From Oscillospiraceae bacterium (GTDB lineage: Bacteria > Bacillota > Clostridia > Oscillospirales > CAG-272): 64,000 bases of DNA. The notes below the pieces were generated by a model. That model searched no databases, was not told where the DNA came from, and was given only the letters and a program-made list of their open reading frames with translations. This document shows, in pieces, positions 1 through 10,843 of the stretch (positions within the stretch are counted from its first letter, which is position 1; every line of letters starts with the position of its first letter). The stretch spans positions 55,289-119,288 of the forward strand of contig SVTF01000002.1 of NCBI GenBank assembly GCA_015063905.1, read 5' to 3'. The position numbers were made by a program, and so were the translations under genes.

Positions 1-987
1 GAACTCGTTATAATCACCGCGCCCGGTCCCGGAAGCGGAAAGATGGCAACGTGTATGTCCCAGTTGTATCACGAAAACTTGCGCGGAGTCAAGGCGGGAT
101 ATGCGAAATTCGAAACCTTTCCGATATGGAACATTGCGCTAAAGCACCCTGTTAACCTTGCGTACGAGGCGGCAACAGCCGACCTTAATGACGTAAACAT
201 GATAGACCCTTTCCATCTCGAAGCATACGGAACGACTGCGGTCAACTACAACCGAGACGTGGAGGCGTTTCCCGTTGTGGAAGCCATGTTCAAGAGGATA
301 TACGGAGAGTCCCCCTATAAGTCACCAACGGATATGGGCGTAAATATGGTTGGAAACTGCATAACCGACGACGAGGTAGTTCGTCGCGCATCGTGCCAGG
401 AGATAATCCGCCGTTACTACGCTGCGCTTTGTGAGCAAAAGGAAACCGCAGACGAAGGTATGTCTATGACTGTTGGAAAGATCGAAATGCTGATAAAGCA
501 GGTTGGAATTACCGTAAACGACCGCGCGGTTATAGGCGCGGCAAACGATAAGGCAGAGCTAACGGGTGGTCCCGCGGCGGCTATTCAGCTTCCGGATGGC
601 ACCATCATAACAGGAAAAACGTCGCCTCTGCTTGGCGCGGGCGCGGCTATGATACTCAACGCGCTTAAAGCGCTTGCGGGCATTGACGATAAGGTGGAGC
701 TTATATCTCCCTCCGTTATCAGACCTGTTCAGCATTTGAAGGTTGACCATCTTGGAAATCATAATCCGAGATTGCACGTTGACGAGATATTGATCGCTCT
801 CGCCATAAGCGCGGTAACGTCAAAGAGGGCAGCGGCGGCGCTGGAGCAGCTGGGCAACCTCAAGGGGTGCGACGCTCATTCGTCGGTCATTCTTTCCAGC
901 ACCGACGTGCGCACCTTTAAAAAGCTGGGCGTTCATATGACCTGTGAGCCAAGGTATCAGGTCAAAAAGCTTTATCACTCAAAATAA
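1..987 (+). CDS. DUF1846 family protein, 5' truncated by window edge
   Basis: Frame is open from base 1 (ELVIITAPGPGSGKMATCMSQLYHE...) and continues into the 43..987 ORF; the GPGSGK-ATC-SQLYHE motif fits DUF1846. Confidence 0.85.
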   Translation, partial: ELVIITAPGPGSGKMATCMSQLYHENLRGVKAGYAKFETFPIWNIALKHPVNLAYEAATADLNDVNMIDPFHLEAYGTTAVNYNRDVEAFPVVEAMFKRIYGESPYKSPTDMGVNMVGNCITDDEVVRRASCQEIIRRYYAALCEQKETADEGMSMTVGKIEMLIKQVGITVNDRAVIGAANDKAELTGGPAAAIQLPDGTIITGKTSPLLGAGAAMILNALKALAGIDDKVELISPSVIRPVQHLKVDHLGNHNPRLHVDEILIALAISAVTSKRAAAALEQLGNLKGCDAHSSVILSSTDVRTFKKLGVHMTCEPRYQVKKLYHSK

Positions 988-1105
988 TACTACATTAACA
1001 TTCATCAAGCTCGGCAAGGTAAAAGCAACCGCTTCCGAGCTTGATTTTTGTGTATAATTAACAAAAAACATATAAGCTGTTTTTTTGATTTGTACAGATG
1101 CGATA

Positions 1106-1134
1106 TTGACAGATTTTTGAAAATCGGTTATTAT
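1106..1134 (+). promoter_or_regulatory. Sigma-A type promoter for the ilvA leader
   Basis: TTGACA (1106-1111), 17-nt spacer, TATTAT (1129-1134). Confidence 0.75.
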
Positions 1135-1140
1135 TAATGT

Positions 1141-1450
1141 AAGCGATGAAGAGGAGCGACGGCACGGTCGTCCTAAAGAGAGCTGTCGGCAGGTGAAAGA
1201 CAGTGGACGTAAGTGCAGGTTAAATCACCTCGGAGCTCGCCGTCGAAACGCCAACGAAAAAACGTTGCGGCACAGTAGAACGGCGCGTATCCCTGCGTTA
1301 AAGGGCAACGCATAATACTGTGCGTTTTGAGTGGCCTTTCGGCAAAAAGAGTGGTACCGCGGAGTAAATTGCTTCGTCTCTTTGAAGGATAAGGAGACGT
1401 GCGTCATAGACAGATCGTCTCGAAAGAGGCGGTTTTTGTTTTTTACCGTC
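1141..1450 (+). ncRNA. T-box leader, Ile (AUC) specifier, upstream of ilvA
   Basis: T-box core AGAGTGGTACCGCGG at 1348-1362; putative specifier AUC at 1224-1226 followed by ACCUCGGAGC; terminator GATCGTCTC-GAAA-GAGGCGGTT plus T-run at ~1413-1442. Confidence 0.9.
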
Positions 1451-1482
1451 TTAAATACTTTTAGCTTGAAAGGAAGATCGTA

Positions 1483-2676
1483 ATGTTGACACTCGACAAG
1501 ATATATCACGCGGCATATGCCTTGCGTGATGTGGTAAGAAAAACCGCGCTTATTAAGTCTCCTAAAATCAATCCCGACTGTGAGCTTTATCTCAAAACGG
1601 AGAATCTGCAGATAACGGGATCGTTTAAGGTAAGGGGCGCGGGCTATAAAATATCTCAGCTGTCACCCGAGGAAAAGGAGCGCGGAGTTATTGCCTGTTC
1701 GGCGGGAAATCATGCTCAGGGAGTGGCTCTCGCGGCACAAAAATACGGCATAAAATCGGTTATTTGTCTGCCCGACGGAGCGCCTATATCCAAGGTTGAG
1801 GCAACCAAGAGCTATGGCGCGGAAGTGGTTATGGTAGAAGGAGTTTACGATGATGCCTACAACCGCGCGCTCCAGCTTCGCGATGAGTGCGGATACACCT
1901 TTGTTCACCCGTTTGACGACGATGACGTTATCGCGGGTCAGGGAACGATAGGTCTTGAGATACTTGATGAGCTTGAGGATATAGATGCTGTGGTAGTTCC
2001 CGTTGGCGGCGGAGGACTCATATCCGGTGTGGCATATGCGCTCAAGCATCTGAAGCCAAGTATAAAGGTTTATGGCGTTCAGGCGTCGGGTGCGCCCAGC
2101 ATGTACGATTCGGTCAAGGGCGGAAAGAAGGTAAGGCTGAACGGCGTGTCCACGATAGCTGACGGTATTGCGGTCAAGGAGCCGGGCGACAACACATATG
2201 CCTTGGTTTCTAAGTATGTTGACGATATTGTAACGGTCAGCGAGGGCGAAATATCCTCAGCTATACTTGCGCTGATAGAGCAGCACAAGCTTATAGCGGA
2301 GGGAGCGGGAGCCGTATCCGTGGCCGCGGTGATGTTCAACAAGATACCCGTCAAAAACAAAAAGGTAGTTGCTATAGTGTCGGGCGGTAATATTGATGTT
2401 ACCATATTGTCAAGGGTAATAAAGAGAGGTCTTTTGATGAGCGGAAGAAACCATACGCTCTGCGTTGAGCTTATGGATAAGCCGGGTCAGCTTCTCGGTG
2501 TTTCGGAGATAATTGCGCGGCTTGGCGCAAACGTAATATCCATACATCACGAGAGAGCCAGTGAGACAATGGATATTAACGGATGCTACTTGCGCATAGT
2601 GCTGGAAACGAGAAATCATGAGCATATAAAAGAGATAACTCAGGCATTGATTGATGCAGGATTTAAATTGGTGTAA
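1483..2676 (+). CDS. ilvA: Threonine ammonia-lyase with C-terminal ACT-like domain
   Basis: 397 aa; PLP motif GSFKVRGA, SAGNHAQGVA, GGGGLISG; Ile T-box upstream. Confidence 0.93.
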   Translation: MLTLDKIYHAAYALRDVVRKTALIKSPKINPDCELYLKTENLQITGSFKVRGAGYKISQLSPEEKERGVIACSAGNHAQGVALAAQKYGIKSVICLPDGAPISKVEATKSYGAEVVMVEGVYDDAYNRALQLRDECGYTFVHPFDDDDVIAGQGTIGLEILDELEDIDAVVVPVGGGGLISGVAYALKHLKPSIKVYGVQASGAPSMYDSVKGGKKVRLNGVSTIADGIAVKEPGDNTYALVSKYVDDIVTVSEGEISSAILALIEQHKLIAEGAGAVSVAAVMFNKIPVKNKKVVAIVSGGNIDVTILSRVIKRGLLMSGRNHTLCVELMDKPGQLLGVSEIIARLGANVISIHHERASETMDINGCYLRIVLETRNHEHIKEITQALIDAGFKLV

Positions 2677-2694
2677 ATAAAGGAGAGAACTGTT

Positions 2695-3066
2695 ATGGAA
2701 AAGATATATACTAAAAATGCTCCCGAGGCCATAGGACCCTATTCGCAGGCGGTAAAGGTTGGGAATCTGGTTTTTACTTCGGGACAGATAGCCATCGATC
2801 CCGCAAGCGGAGCCGTTGAGGCGACGGATATCGCGAGTCAGGCAGAGCAGGTCTGCAAGAATCTTTGCGCCGTGCTTTCGGCGGCGGGAACAAGCATCGA
2901 AAATGTTGTAAAGACGACGTGCTTCCTTGCCGACATGGCGGATTTTGCGGCGTTTAATGAAGTGTACGGAAAATATTTTACCACTAAACCGGCGCGCTCG
3001 TGTGTTGCTGCAAAGCAGTTGCCCAAAAACGTTTTGTGCGAGGTTGAGGTAATAGCGGAGATTTGA
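2695..3066 (+). CDS. ridA: RidA family 2-iminobutanoate/2-iminopropanoate deaminase
   Basis: 123 aa; AIGPYSQAVKVGN...FTSGQIAIDP...CEVEVIA. Confidence 0.93.
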   Translation: MEKIYTKNAPEAIGPYSQAVKVGNLVFTSGQIAIDPASGAVEATDIASQAEQVCKNLCAVLSAAGTSIENVVKTTCFLADMADFAAFNEVYGKYFTTKPARSCVAAKQLPKNVLCEVEVIAEI

Positions 3067-3242
3067 CGAGTATTATGTTGAAAGCATTGGGGGATTTTGC
3101 AAGCGGTAGCGGCAAAAATGGTAAATCAAGCCAGCATTTCTCCGATGCTTTCGTCAAAAATGCAATTTTCAACATGCGTATCCATCAAATTTAGTCAAAA
3201 TCAATAAAAAAATCAAATATCTCAAAAAAAAGAGAAAATTTA

Positions 3243-3271
3243 TTGACAACAAGGCTTTTTTGTGATATAAT
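3243..3271 (+). promoter_or_regulatory. Sigma-A type promoter for ilvB leader
   Basis: TTGACA (3243-3248), 17-nt spacer, TATAAT (3266-3271). Confidence 0.8.
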
Positions 3272-3277
3272 CAACGC

Positions 3278-3600
3278 ATATTTATTTTGAATGAAGTAAA
3301 TGCGACGAAGGGAATCAGTAATGCGTTTAAAGCTTGCAGAAAGCCGGCGTGGATTTTGTCCGTGATGCGAGCCGGTAGCCTTAGCGTGTGAAGCTCATCC
3401 CGGAGCATCTGCCCGAACACCGAATCGCTTTGGTTAGTAGGCACAGACGGCAGTCTCCGTTACCAAGGACGTTTTACTGATAGGTAAAAGCAGAGTGGTC
3501 GCGCAAGCGGCAATGAGAGTGGTACCGCAGAGAGTTTTTTAGCCCTTTGTCTCTTTTTAGGAGGCGAGGGTCTTTTTGCTCTTTTGAGGACTTGACGCAT
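3278..3600 (+). ncRNA. T-box leader, Leu (CUC) specifier, upstream of ilvBNC
   Basis: T-box core AGAGTGGTACCGCAG at 3516-3530; specifier region GAAG-CUC-AUCCCGGAGC with CUC at 3394-3396, aligned to the ilvA leader. Confidence 0.88.
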
Positions 3601-3660
3601 CTTCATGTAGTTTTTATCACCCCCGCGAAAAGCGAAAACACACAACAACGGAGGTAATTT

Positions 3661-5319
3661 ATGAAATTAAACGGTTCGGAAATACTTGTCAACGTATTGA
3701 TGGAGCAGGGAGTGGACACCGTTTTCGGATATCCCGGAGGCGCGGTGTTAAATATTTACGACGCGCTTTATAAATACAGTGATAAGATCACCCACTATAT
3801 GACGGCTCACGAGCAGGGGGCGGCGCACGCCGCTGACGGTTACGCGAGGGCAACGGGTAAGACGGGCGTGGTTATTGCCACCAGCGGCCCCGGCGCGACC
3901 AATCTCGTTACGGGAATAGCCACGGCATATATGGACAGCGTTCCTATGGTAGCTATAACAGGTAACGTGTCTACGCCCCTTATAGGCTGCGATAGCTTCC
4001 AGGAGGTATATATTGCGGGTATTACGTTGCCTATCACAAAGCATAATTTCGTCGTCCGCGACGTAAACGAGCTTGCGGATACGATTCGCCGCGCGTTTGA
4101 AATAGCGGGAAGCGGAAGACCGGGGCCTGTGCTTATCGATATACCCAAGGATGTAACGGCGGACATTGCGGAATATGAGCCTCGCGAGGCGGTCACGGTT
4201 GGCGTTACGGATGAGATTAAGGGTGATGTCGCCGAGGTCGCTGAGCTTATAAACAGAAGTGAGCGTCCTTTCATTTATTTCGGCGGAGGCGTTCGTATAT
4301 CGGAGGCAGGAGACCAGCTGCGCGAGCTTATCGAAAAGGCGGATATTCCCGCGGCGCATACGCTTATGGCGGCGGGTGTGCTTGGATACGGTGAGAGAAA
4401 CAATCTCGGTCTTATAGGAATGCACGGTAATTATTCTGCTAACTGCGCAACAAGCCGTTCGGACGTGCTTATTGCGATAGGAACGCGCTTTTCTGACAGA
4501 GTTGCGCTTAATACCGAAAAATTCGCTCAGCACGCGAGGATCGTGCATATCGACATAGATCCCAGCGAAATAAACAAGAACGTAACAGCGGATTACAGCA
4601 TTGTGGGAGATATAAAGAACGTGCTTTTAAAAATGCTCCCCATGATAAAGGACAAAAAGCACGAGTCTTGGCACGAAAGCATTGACGAGTGGAAGGCGAA
4701 GGATCATAAGCCCGCGGACAGCGATACAAGGATCAAGCCGCATTTCATCGTTGAAAAGACGTGCGAGCTTGCCGGAACGGACGCGATCTACGTTACCGAC
4801 GTAGGTCAGCATCAGATGTGGGCGGCGCAGTATCTGCATCACACTCATCCCAAGAACTTCCTCACAAGCGGCGGTCTTGGCACTATGGGTTACGGTTACG
4901 GCGCGGCAATAGGCGCCAGCATCGCAAGACCCGATGCTCGCGTTATTCACTTTACGGGTGACGGCTCCTTCCATATGAATCTCAATGAGCTTTGTACGGC
5001 GGTTTCATATAACGTTCCTGTAATTTCCATCATCTTCAACAACGCTGTGCTTGGAATGGTGCATCAATGGCAGGATACCTTTTACGGAAAGAGATTTTCT
5101 TCCAGCGAACCAAACAGAGTGACCAACTATAAGGCGGTTGCCGAGGGATTTGGGGGAAAAGGCTTCCGTTGCGAAACCCCCGCCCAGTTCGAGCAGGCGT
5201 TAAAGCAGGCACTTGTTCTGGATTGCCCTGTGTGGATTGAATGCGTGGTCGATAAGGACGAAAAGGTATTTCCCATGATACCGGGCGGCAAGACGGTTAA
5301 AGATACAATTTTCAACTAA
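3661..5319 (+). CDS. ilvB: Acetolactate synthase large subunit
   Basis: 552 aa ThDP enzyme; FGYPGGAVLNIYDAL, GDGSFHMNLNEL, followed by small subunit. Confidence 0.94.
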   Translation: MKLNGSEILVNVLMEQGVDTVFGYPGGAVLNIYDALYKYSDKITHYMTAHEQGAAHAADGYARATGKTGVVIATSGPGATNLVTGIATAYMDSVPMVAITGNVSTPLIGCDSFQEVYIAGITLPITKHNFVVRDVNELADTIRRAFEIAGSGRPGPVLIDIPKDVTADIAEYEPREAVTVGVTDEIKGDVAEVAELINRSERPFIYFGGGVRISEAGDQLRELIEKADIPAAHTLMAAGVLGYGERNNLGLIGMHGNYSANCATSRSDVLIAIGTRFSDRVALNTEKFAQHARIVHIDIDPSEINKNVTADYSIVGDIKNVLLKMLPMIKDKKHESWHESIDEWKAKDHKPADSDTRIKPHFIVEKTCELAGTDAIYVTDVGQHQMWAAQYLHHTHPKNFLTSGGLGTMGYGYGAAIGASIARPDARVIHFTGDGSFHMNLNELCTAVSYNVPVISIIFNNAVLGMVHQWQDTFYGKRFSSSEPNRVTNYKAVAEGFGGKGFRCETPAQFEQALKQALVLDCPVWIECVVDKDEKVFPMIPGGKTVKDTIFN

Positions 5320-5340
5320 ACGAGCGGATCGGAGAATGAA

Positions 5341-5835
5341 ATGAAAAAACAATGTATGGTGCTTTTTGTTGAAAACAACGCGGGTGTGCTTGCGAGAGTT
5401 GCGTCTCTGTTCGTTCAGAGAGGCTTTAATATCGACTCCTTGACAACGTCGCCTACCGAAAACGAAAAAATCTCGCGCTTGACGATAATGACACACGGTG
5501 ACGAGAGGACCTTTAGTCAGATAATGAAGCAAACGGGAAAGCTGGTTGAGACCAAGCTCATATTTTCGGTCGAGCCAACCTTTAGCCTTATCCACGAGGT
5601 CGCGCTTGTAAAGTTTTCTGCAGAAGAAAAGGATAACGAGCAGCTTATCGAGCTCATCGGCATATATGGCGCAAGAATCGTTGACAAGACGGGTGGATAC
5701 CTGGTTGCAGAGCTTTGCGACACTCCGCAGAGGATAGACGGCTTTTTGGAAGACGTATCAAGGTTCAAGATAATCGAATCGGGACGCTCGGGTGCTATCG
5801 CAATGGAACGCGGCGGCGTTGATTACGAATTATAA
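5341..5835 (+). CDS. ilvN: Acetolactate synthase small subunit
   Basis: 164 aa; ACT domain ENNAGVLARVASLFVQRGFNIDSL. Confidence 0.93.
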   Translation: MKKQCMVLFVENNAGVLARVASLFVQRGFNIDSLTTSPTENEKISRLTIMTHGDERTFSQIMKQTGKLVETKLIFSVEPTFSLIHEVALVKFSAEEKDNEQLIELIGIYGARIVDKTGGYLVAELCDTPQRIDGFLEDVSRFKIIESGRSGAIAMERGGVDYEL

Positions 5836-5904
5836 GCAGTTTTAATATTGCGGAGCAAAAGACATTCCGCTTTATCTAAATCAAAAACAAAAAAATCTTA
5901 ATAA

Positions 5905-6936
<1,032 letters not shown>

Positions 6937-7129
6937 GACCGTCGACTTTTTCCGGATACTGCGTTATTCCTCGCAAACAGCTCGAGGTAGGTAACTACGA
7001 CTTCGCTTTGCTTGCTCCGGTACGCCTTGTCTCCGAAAGAATCTCTCGGTCTTAGCAAATTGTCATACGGCGTTGGTTCTTGCGCCTTGTACGGCACAAA
7101 TTCTCGTCGGTCTTGACCGATTGTAAACA

Positions 7130-7163
7130 GAGTTGGGGAGCTTTTTTAAAAGTTCCCCAACTC
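7130..7163. terminator. Stem-loop between ilvC and coaX
   Basis: GAGTTGGGGAGCTTTT (7130-7145) pairs with AAAAGTTCCCCAACTC (7148-7163), one mismatch. Confidence 0.5.
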
Positions 7164-7192
7164 AAAAAACTTCGATGAAGGGAGGAACAAGC

Positions 7193-7993
7193 ATGCTTTT
7201 AGCCGTAAACGTTGGAAATAAAAACGTTTCCTTTGCGGTGTTTGAGTCGGGATGCGGTGACATCGCGGCTAAATTTACCGTTTCCGCAGATAAAAACAGG
7301 ACTGCGGATGAATACGTTATACTTGTAAAGCAATTACTCGATTATTCGGGAATTGACAAAGAAAAGCTTGACGGAGCCGTAATGGCGAGCGTTGTTCCTC
7401 AGCTAAACGACGCGATCAAAAGCGTGATACAAAAGCTAATAAATAAAAATCCTTTAGTCGTGGGCCCCGGTGTAAAGACGGGCTTTGCCATAAGGATAGA
7501 CGATCCCGCCGAGCTTGGCGCTGATATAGTTGCAAATGCCGTGGCGGTGGTTGCAATAATGAGATCTGAAACGGCGGACGCTCCCGCAATAATTCTCGAT
7601 ATGGGAAGTGTCACAACGCTTTTTGCGATAAACAAAAATAGGGAAGTGGTCGGCGGTGCCATAATTCCCGGCGTCGATATGTCGCTCGACGCTCTGCACA
7701 GAGAGACCGCACAGCTGCCCAATATCGAGCTATCAAGCGCGGCAAGGGCAATAGGTAAAAACACCAAAGCGTCGCTTACGTCGGGTGTTATTCTCGGTCA
7801 GGCGGCAATGATAGACGGTCTTATAGACAGATTCGAAAAAGAGCTTAAATGCACTGCGGGCGAGGCGATCGTATTCGCCACGGGAGATAAATGCGAGGCG
7901 GTGACGAATAACTGTACCCACGCGTTCAGATATTTCCCCGACCTTACGCTTTGCGGCTTGGCGCACATCTATAAAAACACCGTTGAAATTTAA
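7193..7993 (+). CDS. coaX: Type III pantothenate kinase
   Basis: MLLAVNVGNKNVSFAVFE, DMGSVTT, GGAIIPGVDMSLDAL; ATG at 7193 preceded by GGGAGG. Confidence 0.9.
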   Translation: MLLAVNVGNKNVSFAVFESGCGDIAAKFTVSADKNRTADEYVILVKQLLDYSGIDKEKLDGAVMASVVPQLNDAIKSVIQKLINKNPLVVGPGVKTGFAIRIDDPAELGADIVANAVAVVAIMRSETADAPAIILDMGSVTTLFAINKNREVVGGAIIPGVDMSLDALHRETAQLPNIELSSAARAIGKNTKASLTSGVILGQAAMIDGLIDRFEKELKCTAGEAIVFATGDKCEAVTNNCTHAFRYFPDLTLCGLAHIYKNTVEI

Positions 7994-8157
7994 CCTTGAT
8001 AATAACGCCACGCGGCGATTATTATAAATTTTATGCGCCGTACTCATTTTGAGACGACAGCAGAGGGTGTGAGTCCCTCAAGGAGAAAATTTATGTTCAA
8101 TTTCATTTTTTTGCGCGGCGGTACTTTTGATCGTACTCGCAGAGCAGGAGGACTGAT

Positions 8158-8796
8158 ATGAAACGTTCTGCTACTCAAAAAATCATTAAAATGGTGCAGC
8201 TTGCACTTCTTGTCGCGCTTGTATTTGTGCTTCAGATGCTGGGTTCGTTCATCAAGATAGGACCATTGCCGATGTCATTCGTGCTTGTTCCCATCGTTGT
8301 GGGAGCATTTCTTCTTGGATGGCGCGAGGGAGCGTTCCTCGGATTTGTATTCGGCGTAATAACTATGGTTATGGGAATTGCAGGCATTGACGGTTTTTCG
8401 TTTTTGCTTTGGCAAGCGAGTCCTTTTTGGTTCATAGTCGTTTGTCTTGTTAAGGCGACCATGGCGGGACTTGGATCCGGGCTTATATATAAAGCGCTGG
8501 GTAAGGTGCTTGGTGAAAAATACATTGTAGTTACCACGGTGATCGCTTCGATAAGCGCACCCATTATTAACACAGGAATATTCGTTGTCGGAATGCTGCT
8601 GTTTTTCTTTGACACGATGTCCGGACTTCCCGCGCTTTTCCCCGATGCCTTCGGACAGTTCGGTGGAGCTATTGAGGTAGTATTCCTCGGTCTTGCGGGA
8701 CTGAATTTTGTCGGCGAGTTTGTTGTAAATCTCGTCCTCTCCCCCGCGATCGTTCGCATAGTTGCGGTTGTAGGAAAAAAGCTTAAAAAATCATAA
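8158..8796 (+). CDS. ECF transporter S component (possibly pantothenate)
   Basis: 212 aa hydrophobic protein, multiple TM segments, typical S-component pattern; substrate inferred only from adjacency to coaX. Confidence 0.75.
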   Translation: MKRSATQKIIKMVQLALLVALVFVLQMLGSFIKIGPLPMSFVLVPIVVGAFLLGWREGAFLGFVFGVITMVMGIAGIDGFSFLLWQASPFWFIVVCLVKATMAGLGSGLIYKALGKVLGEKYIVVTTVIASISAPIINTGIFVVGMLLFFFDTMSGLPALFPDAFGQFGGAIEVVFLGLAGLNFVGEFVVNLVLSPAIVRIVAVVGKKLKKS

Positions 8797-8805
8797 CATA
8801 CATTA

Positions 8806-8885
8806 CCCCATACCCTCTTTTTGAAGGTTTTTTGGAAAGGGTGGGTCGTGGGGAGGAGAACTTTATATCTTTCTGCGTCCCACAC
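8806..8885 (+). repeat. Degenerate copy of the GC-rich intergenic stem-loop repeat (R1)
   Basis: CCCCATACCCTCTTTTTGAAGGTTTTTTGGAAAGGGTGGGTCGTGGGGAGGAGAACTTT resembles the copies at 12628 and 14527. Confidence 0.5.
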
Positions 8886-8945
8886 CTGCAATCGTTTATG
8901 CGGTAGTAGAGGTTTGAAAATGGAGTCAAAATCAAAAGTATATAT

Positions 8946-9036
8946 CCCCCTAGCCCCGATTCAAGGCTTTTGAAGGTGGCGGGGGTTTGGTGGAGGAGGA
9001 AACTGGTTGCCTTTGAAAAAAGTTTCCTCCTCCCCC
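8946..9036 (+). repeat. Intergenic stem-loop repeat copy R2, upstream of ilvD
   Basis: CCCCCTAGCCCCGATTCAAGGCTTTTGAAGG...; perfect 13-bp IR GGAGGAGGAAACT (8992-9004) / AGTTTCCTCCTCC (9021-9033). Confidence 0.85.
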
Positions 9037-9058
9037 AAAAACAAAAAAAGGAGAAATC

Positions 9059-10717
9059 ATGAGATCGGATAACGTAACGAAGGGCGCGCACAGAGCGCCG
9101 AACAGAAGCTTGCTTTATGCAATGGGATACACAAAGGAGGAGCTTGAGCGTCCTCTTATCGGCGTAGTTAGCGCGCACAGCGAGATCGTCCCCGGCCACG
9201 CTCATCTGGACAAGATCGCGGACGCGGTCAAGGCGGGAGTGAGAATGGCGGGCGGTACGCCTATACTTATCCCCGCTATCGGCGTATGTGACGGCATAGC
9301 GATGGGACACATTGGAATGAAATATTCGCTTGCCAGCCGTGAGCTTATCGCGGACAGTGTTGAAACTATGACTATGGCGCATCAGCTTGACGGTCTCGTG
9401 CTTATTCCCAACTGTGACAAGATCGTTCCGGGAATGGTAATGGCGGCGGTAAGAATGAACGTGCCCGCGGTCGTCTGCTCGGGAGGACCTATGCTTGCCG
9501 GCTGCTATGACGGCGAGGAAGTCAGCTTGTCCAAGCTTTTTGAGGCGGTTGGAGCATACAAGGCGGGGCTTATCGATGAAGAAAAGCTTACGGAATGTGA
9601 AACGGGCGCGTGCCCGGGCTGCGGCTCGTGCGCGGGAATGTATACGGCGAACTCTATGAACTGCCTTTGCGAGTCTATGGGAATCGCGCTTCCCGGTAAC
9701 GGAACGATACCCGCGGTCAGCAATAAGAGAATAATGCTCGCAAAGCACGCGGGCATGGCAATAATGAATCTTGTCGAGAAGAATATCTGCGCAAGAGATA
9801 TAATCAACGAAACGTCCATACGCAACGCGCTTGCCTGCGATATGGCACTCGGATGCTCGTCCAACAGTGTGCTTCACCTTTTGGCTATCGCAAACGAGGC
9901 GGGCGTTCCGCTTGACCTTAATTTGTTCAATGAAATGAGTGCCAAGGTACCTAACCTTTGCCACCTCGCGCCCGCGGGCTCGACTCACATGCAGGATCTC
10001 GATGCCGCAGGCGGCATCCCCGCGGTTCAGGCAGAGCTTTGCAAGAGAGGATTGCTTGATACGAGCGCTATCACCGCAACGGGTAAGACGCTCGGCGAAA
10101 ATATCGAGGGCGCAAGGATCAAAAGCACAAAGGCCATTCGTCCTATCGAAGATCCTTACAGTGAAACGGGCGGAATACAGATACTCTGGGGTAATATCGC
10201 ACAGAACGGTTGCGTTGTAAAGAGAAGCGCGGTAGCTCCCGAGATGCTTTGCCATAGCGGACCTGCGAGAGTGTTCAACTCCGAGGATGAGGCTATTGAG
10301 GCAATATATAGCGGAAAGATAGTTGACGGCGACGTAGTCGTCATAAGATACGAGGGACCCAAGGGCGGCCCCGGAATGAGAGAAATGCTCAATCCTACGT
10401 CGGCTCTTGCGGGAATGAAGCTTGATAAGACAGTGGCGCTTATAACGGACGGTCGTTTCTCGGGCGCATCGAGAGGCGCGTCCATTGGTCACGTTTCGCC
10501 CGAGGCGGCGGACGGCGGAAATATCGCGCTTATATGTGAGGGCGATATCATCAGTATTGATATTCCCAACGCGTCTATCAACGTTGAGGTGCCGGACGAG
10601 GAGCTTGCGGCTCGCCGCGAAAAGCTGGTTATGCCCGAGCCTAACGTAAAGTCGGGCTGGCTTGCCCGATATGCAAGACTTGTCAGCGGAGCAGACAAGG
10701 GCGCTGTTATGCAATGA
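9059..10717 (+). CDS. ilvD: Dihydroxy-acid dehydratase
   Basis: 552 aa; [47 protein letters not shown]. Confidence 0.95.
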   Translation: MRSDNVTKGAHRAPNRSLLYAMGYTKEELERPLIGVVSAHSEIVPGHAHLDKIADAVKAGVRMAGGTPILIPAIGVCDGIAMGHIGMKYSLASRELIADSVETMTMAHQLDGLVLIPNCDKIVPGMVMAAVRMNVPAVVCSGGPMLAGCYDGEEVSLSKLFEAVGAYKAGLIDEEKLTECETGACPGCGSCAGMYTANSMNCLCESMGIALPGNGTIPAVSNKRIMLAKHAGMAIMNLVEKNICARDIINETSIRNALACDMALGCSSNSVLHLLAIANEAGVPLDLNLFNEMSAKVPNLCHLAPAGSTHMQDLDAAGGIPAVQAELCKRGLLDTSAITATGKTLGENIEGARIKSTKAIRPIEDPYSETGGIQILWGNIAQNGCVVKRSAVAPEMLCHSGPARVFNSEDEAIEAIYSGKIVDGDVVVIRYEGPKGGPGMREMLNPTSALAGMKLDKTVALITDGRFSGASRGASIGHVSPEAADGGNIALICEGDIISIDIPNASINVEVPDEELAARREKLVMPEPNVKSGWLARYARLVSGADKGAVMQ

Positions 10718-10730
10718 TCGCAGAGAGATG

Positions 10731-10771
10731 CGGGGGAACTTTTTTAAAAAAAGCTTCCCCTTCACCCCCTC
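10731..10771 (+). repeat. Short imperfect stem-loop downstream of ilvD (possible repeat fragment)
   Basis: GGGGGAACTTTTTTAAAAAAAGCTTCCCC immediately after ilvD. Confidence 0.45.
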
Positions 10772-10843
10772 AAAAAACTGCATAGGATCTAATGGGAAGT
10801 TTTTTGTGGGATTAAGGAAATGCCGATGAAGAAAGGTTAATTT

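Noticed and set aside
3075-3175. Long-range inverted repeat ATGTTGAAA...TTTTCAACAT after ridA
   Set aside because: Only ~9 bp with an ~80-nt loop and no T-run; not enough to call a structure.
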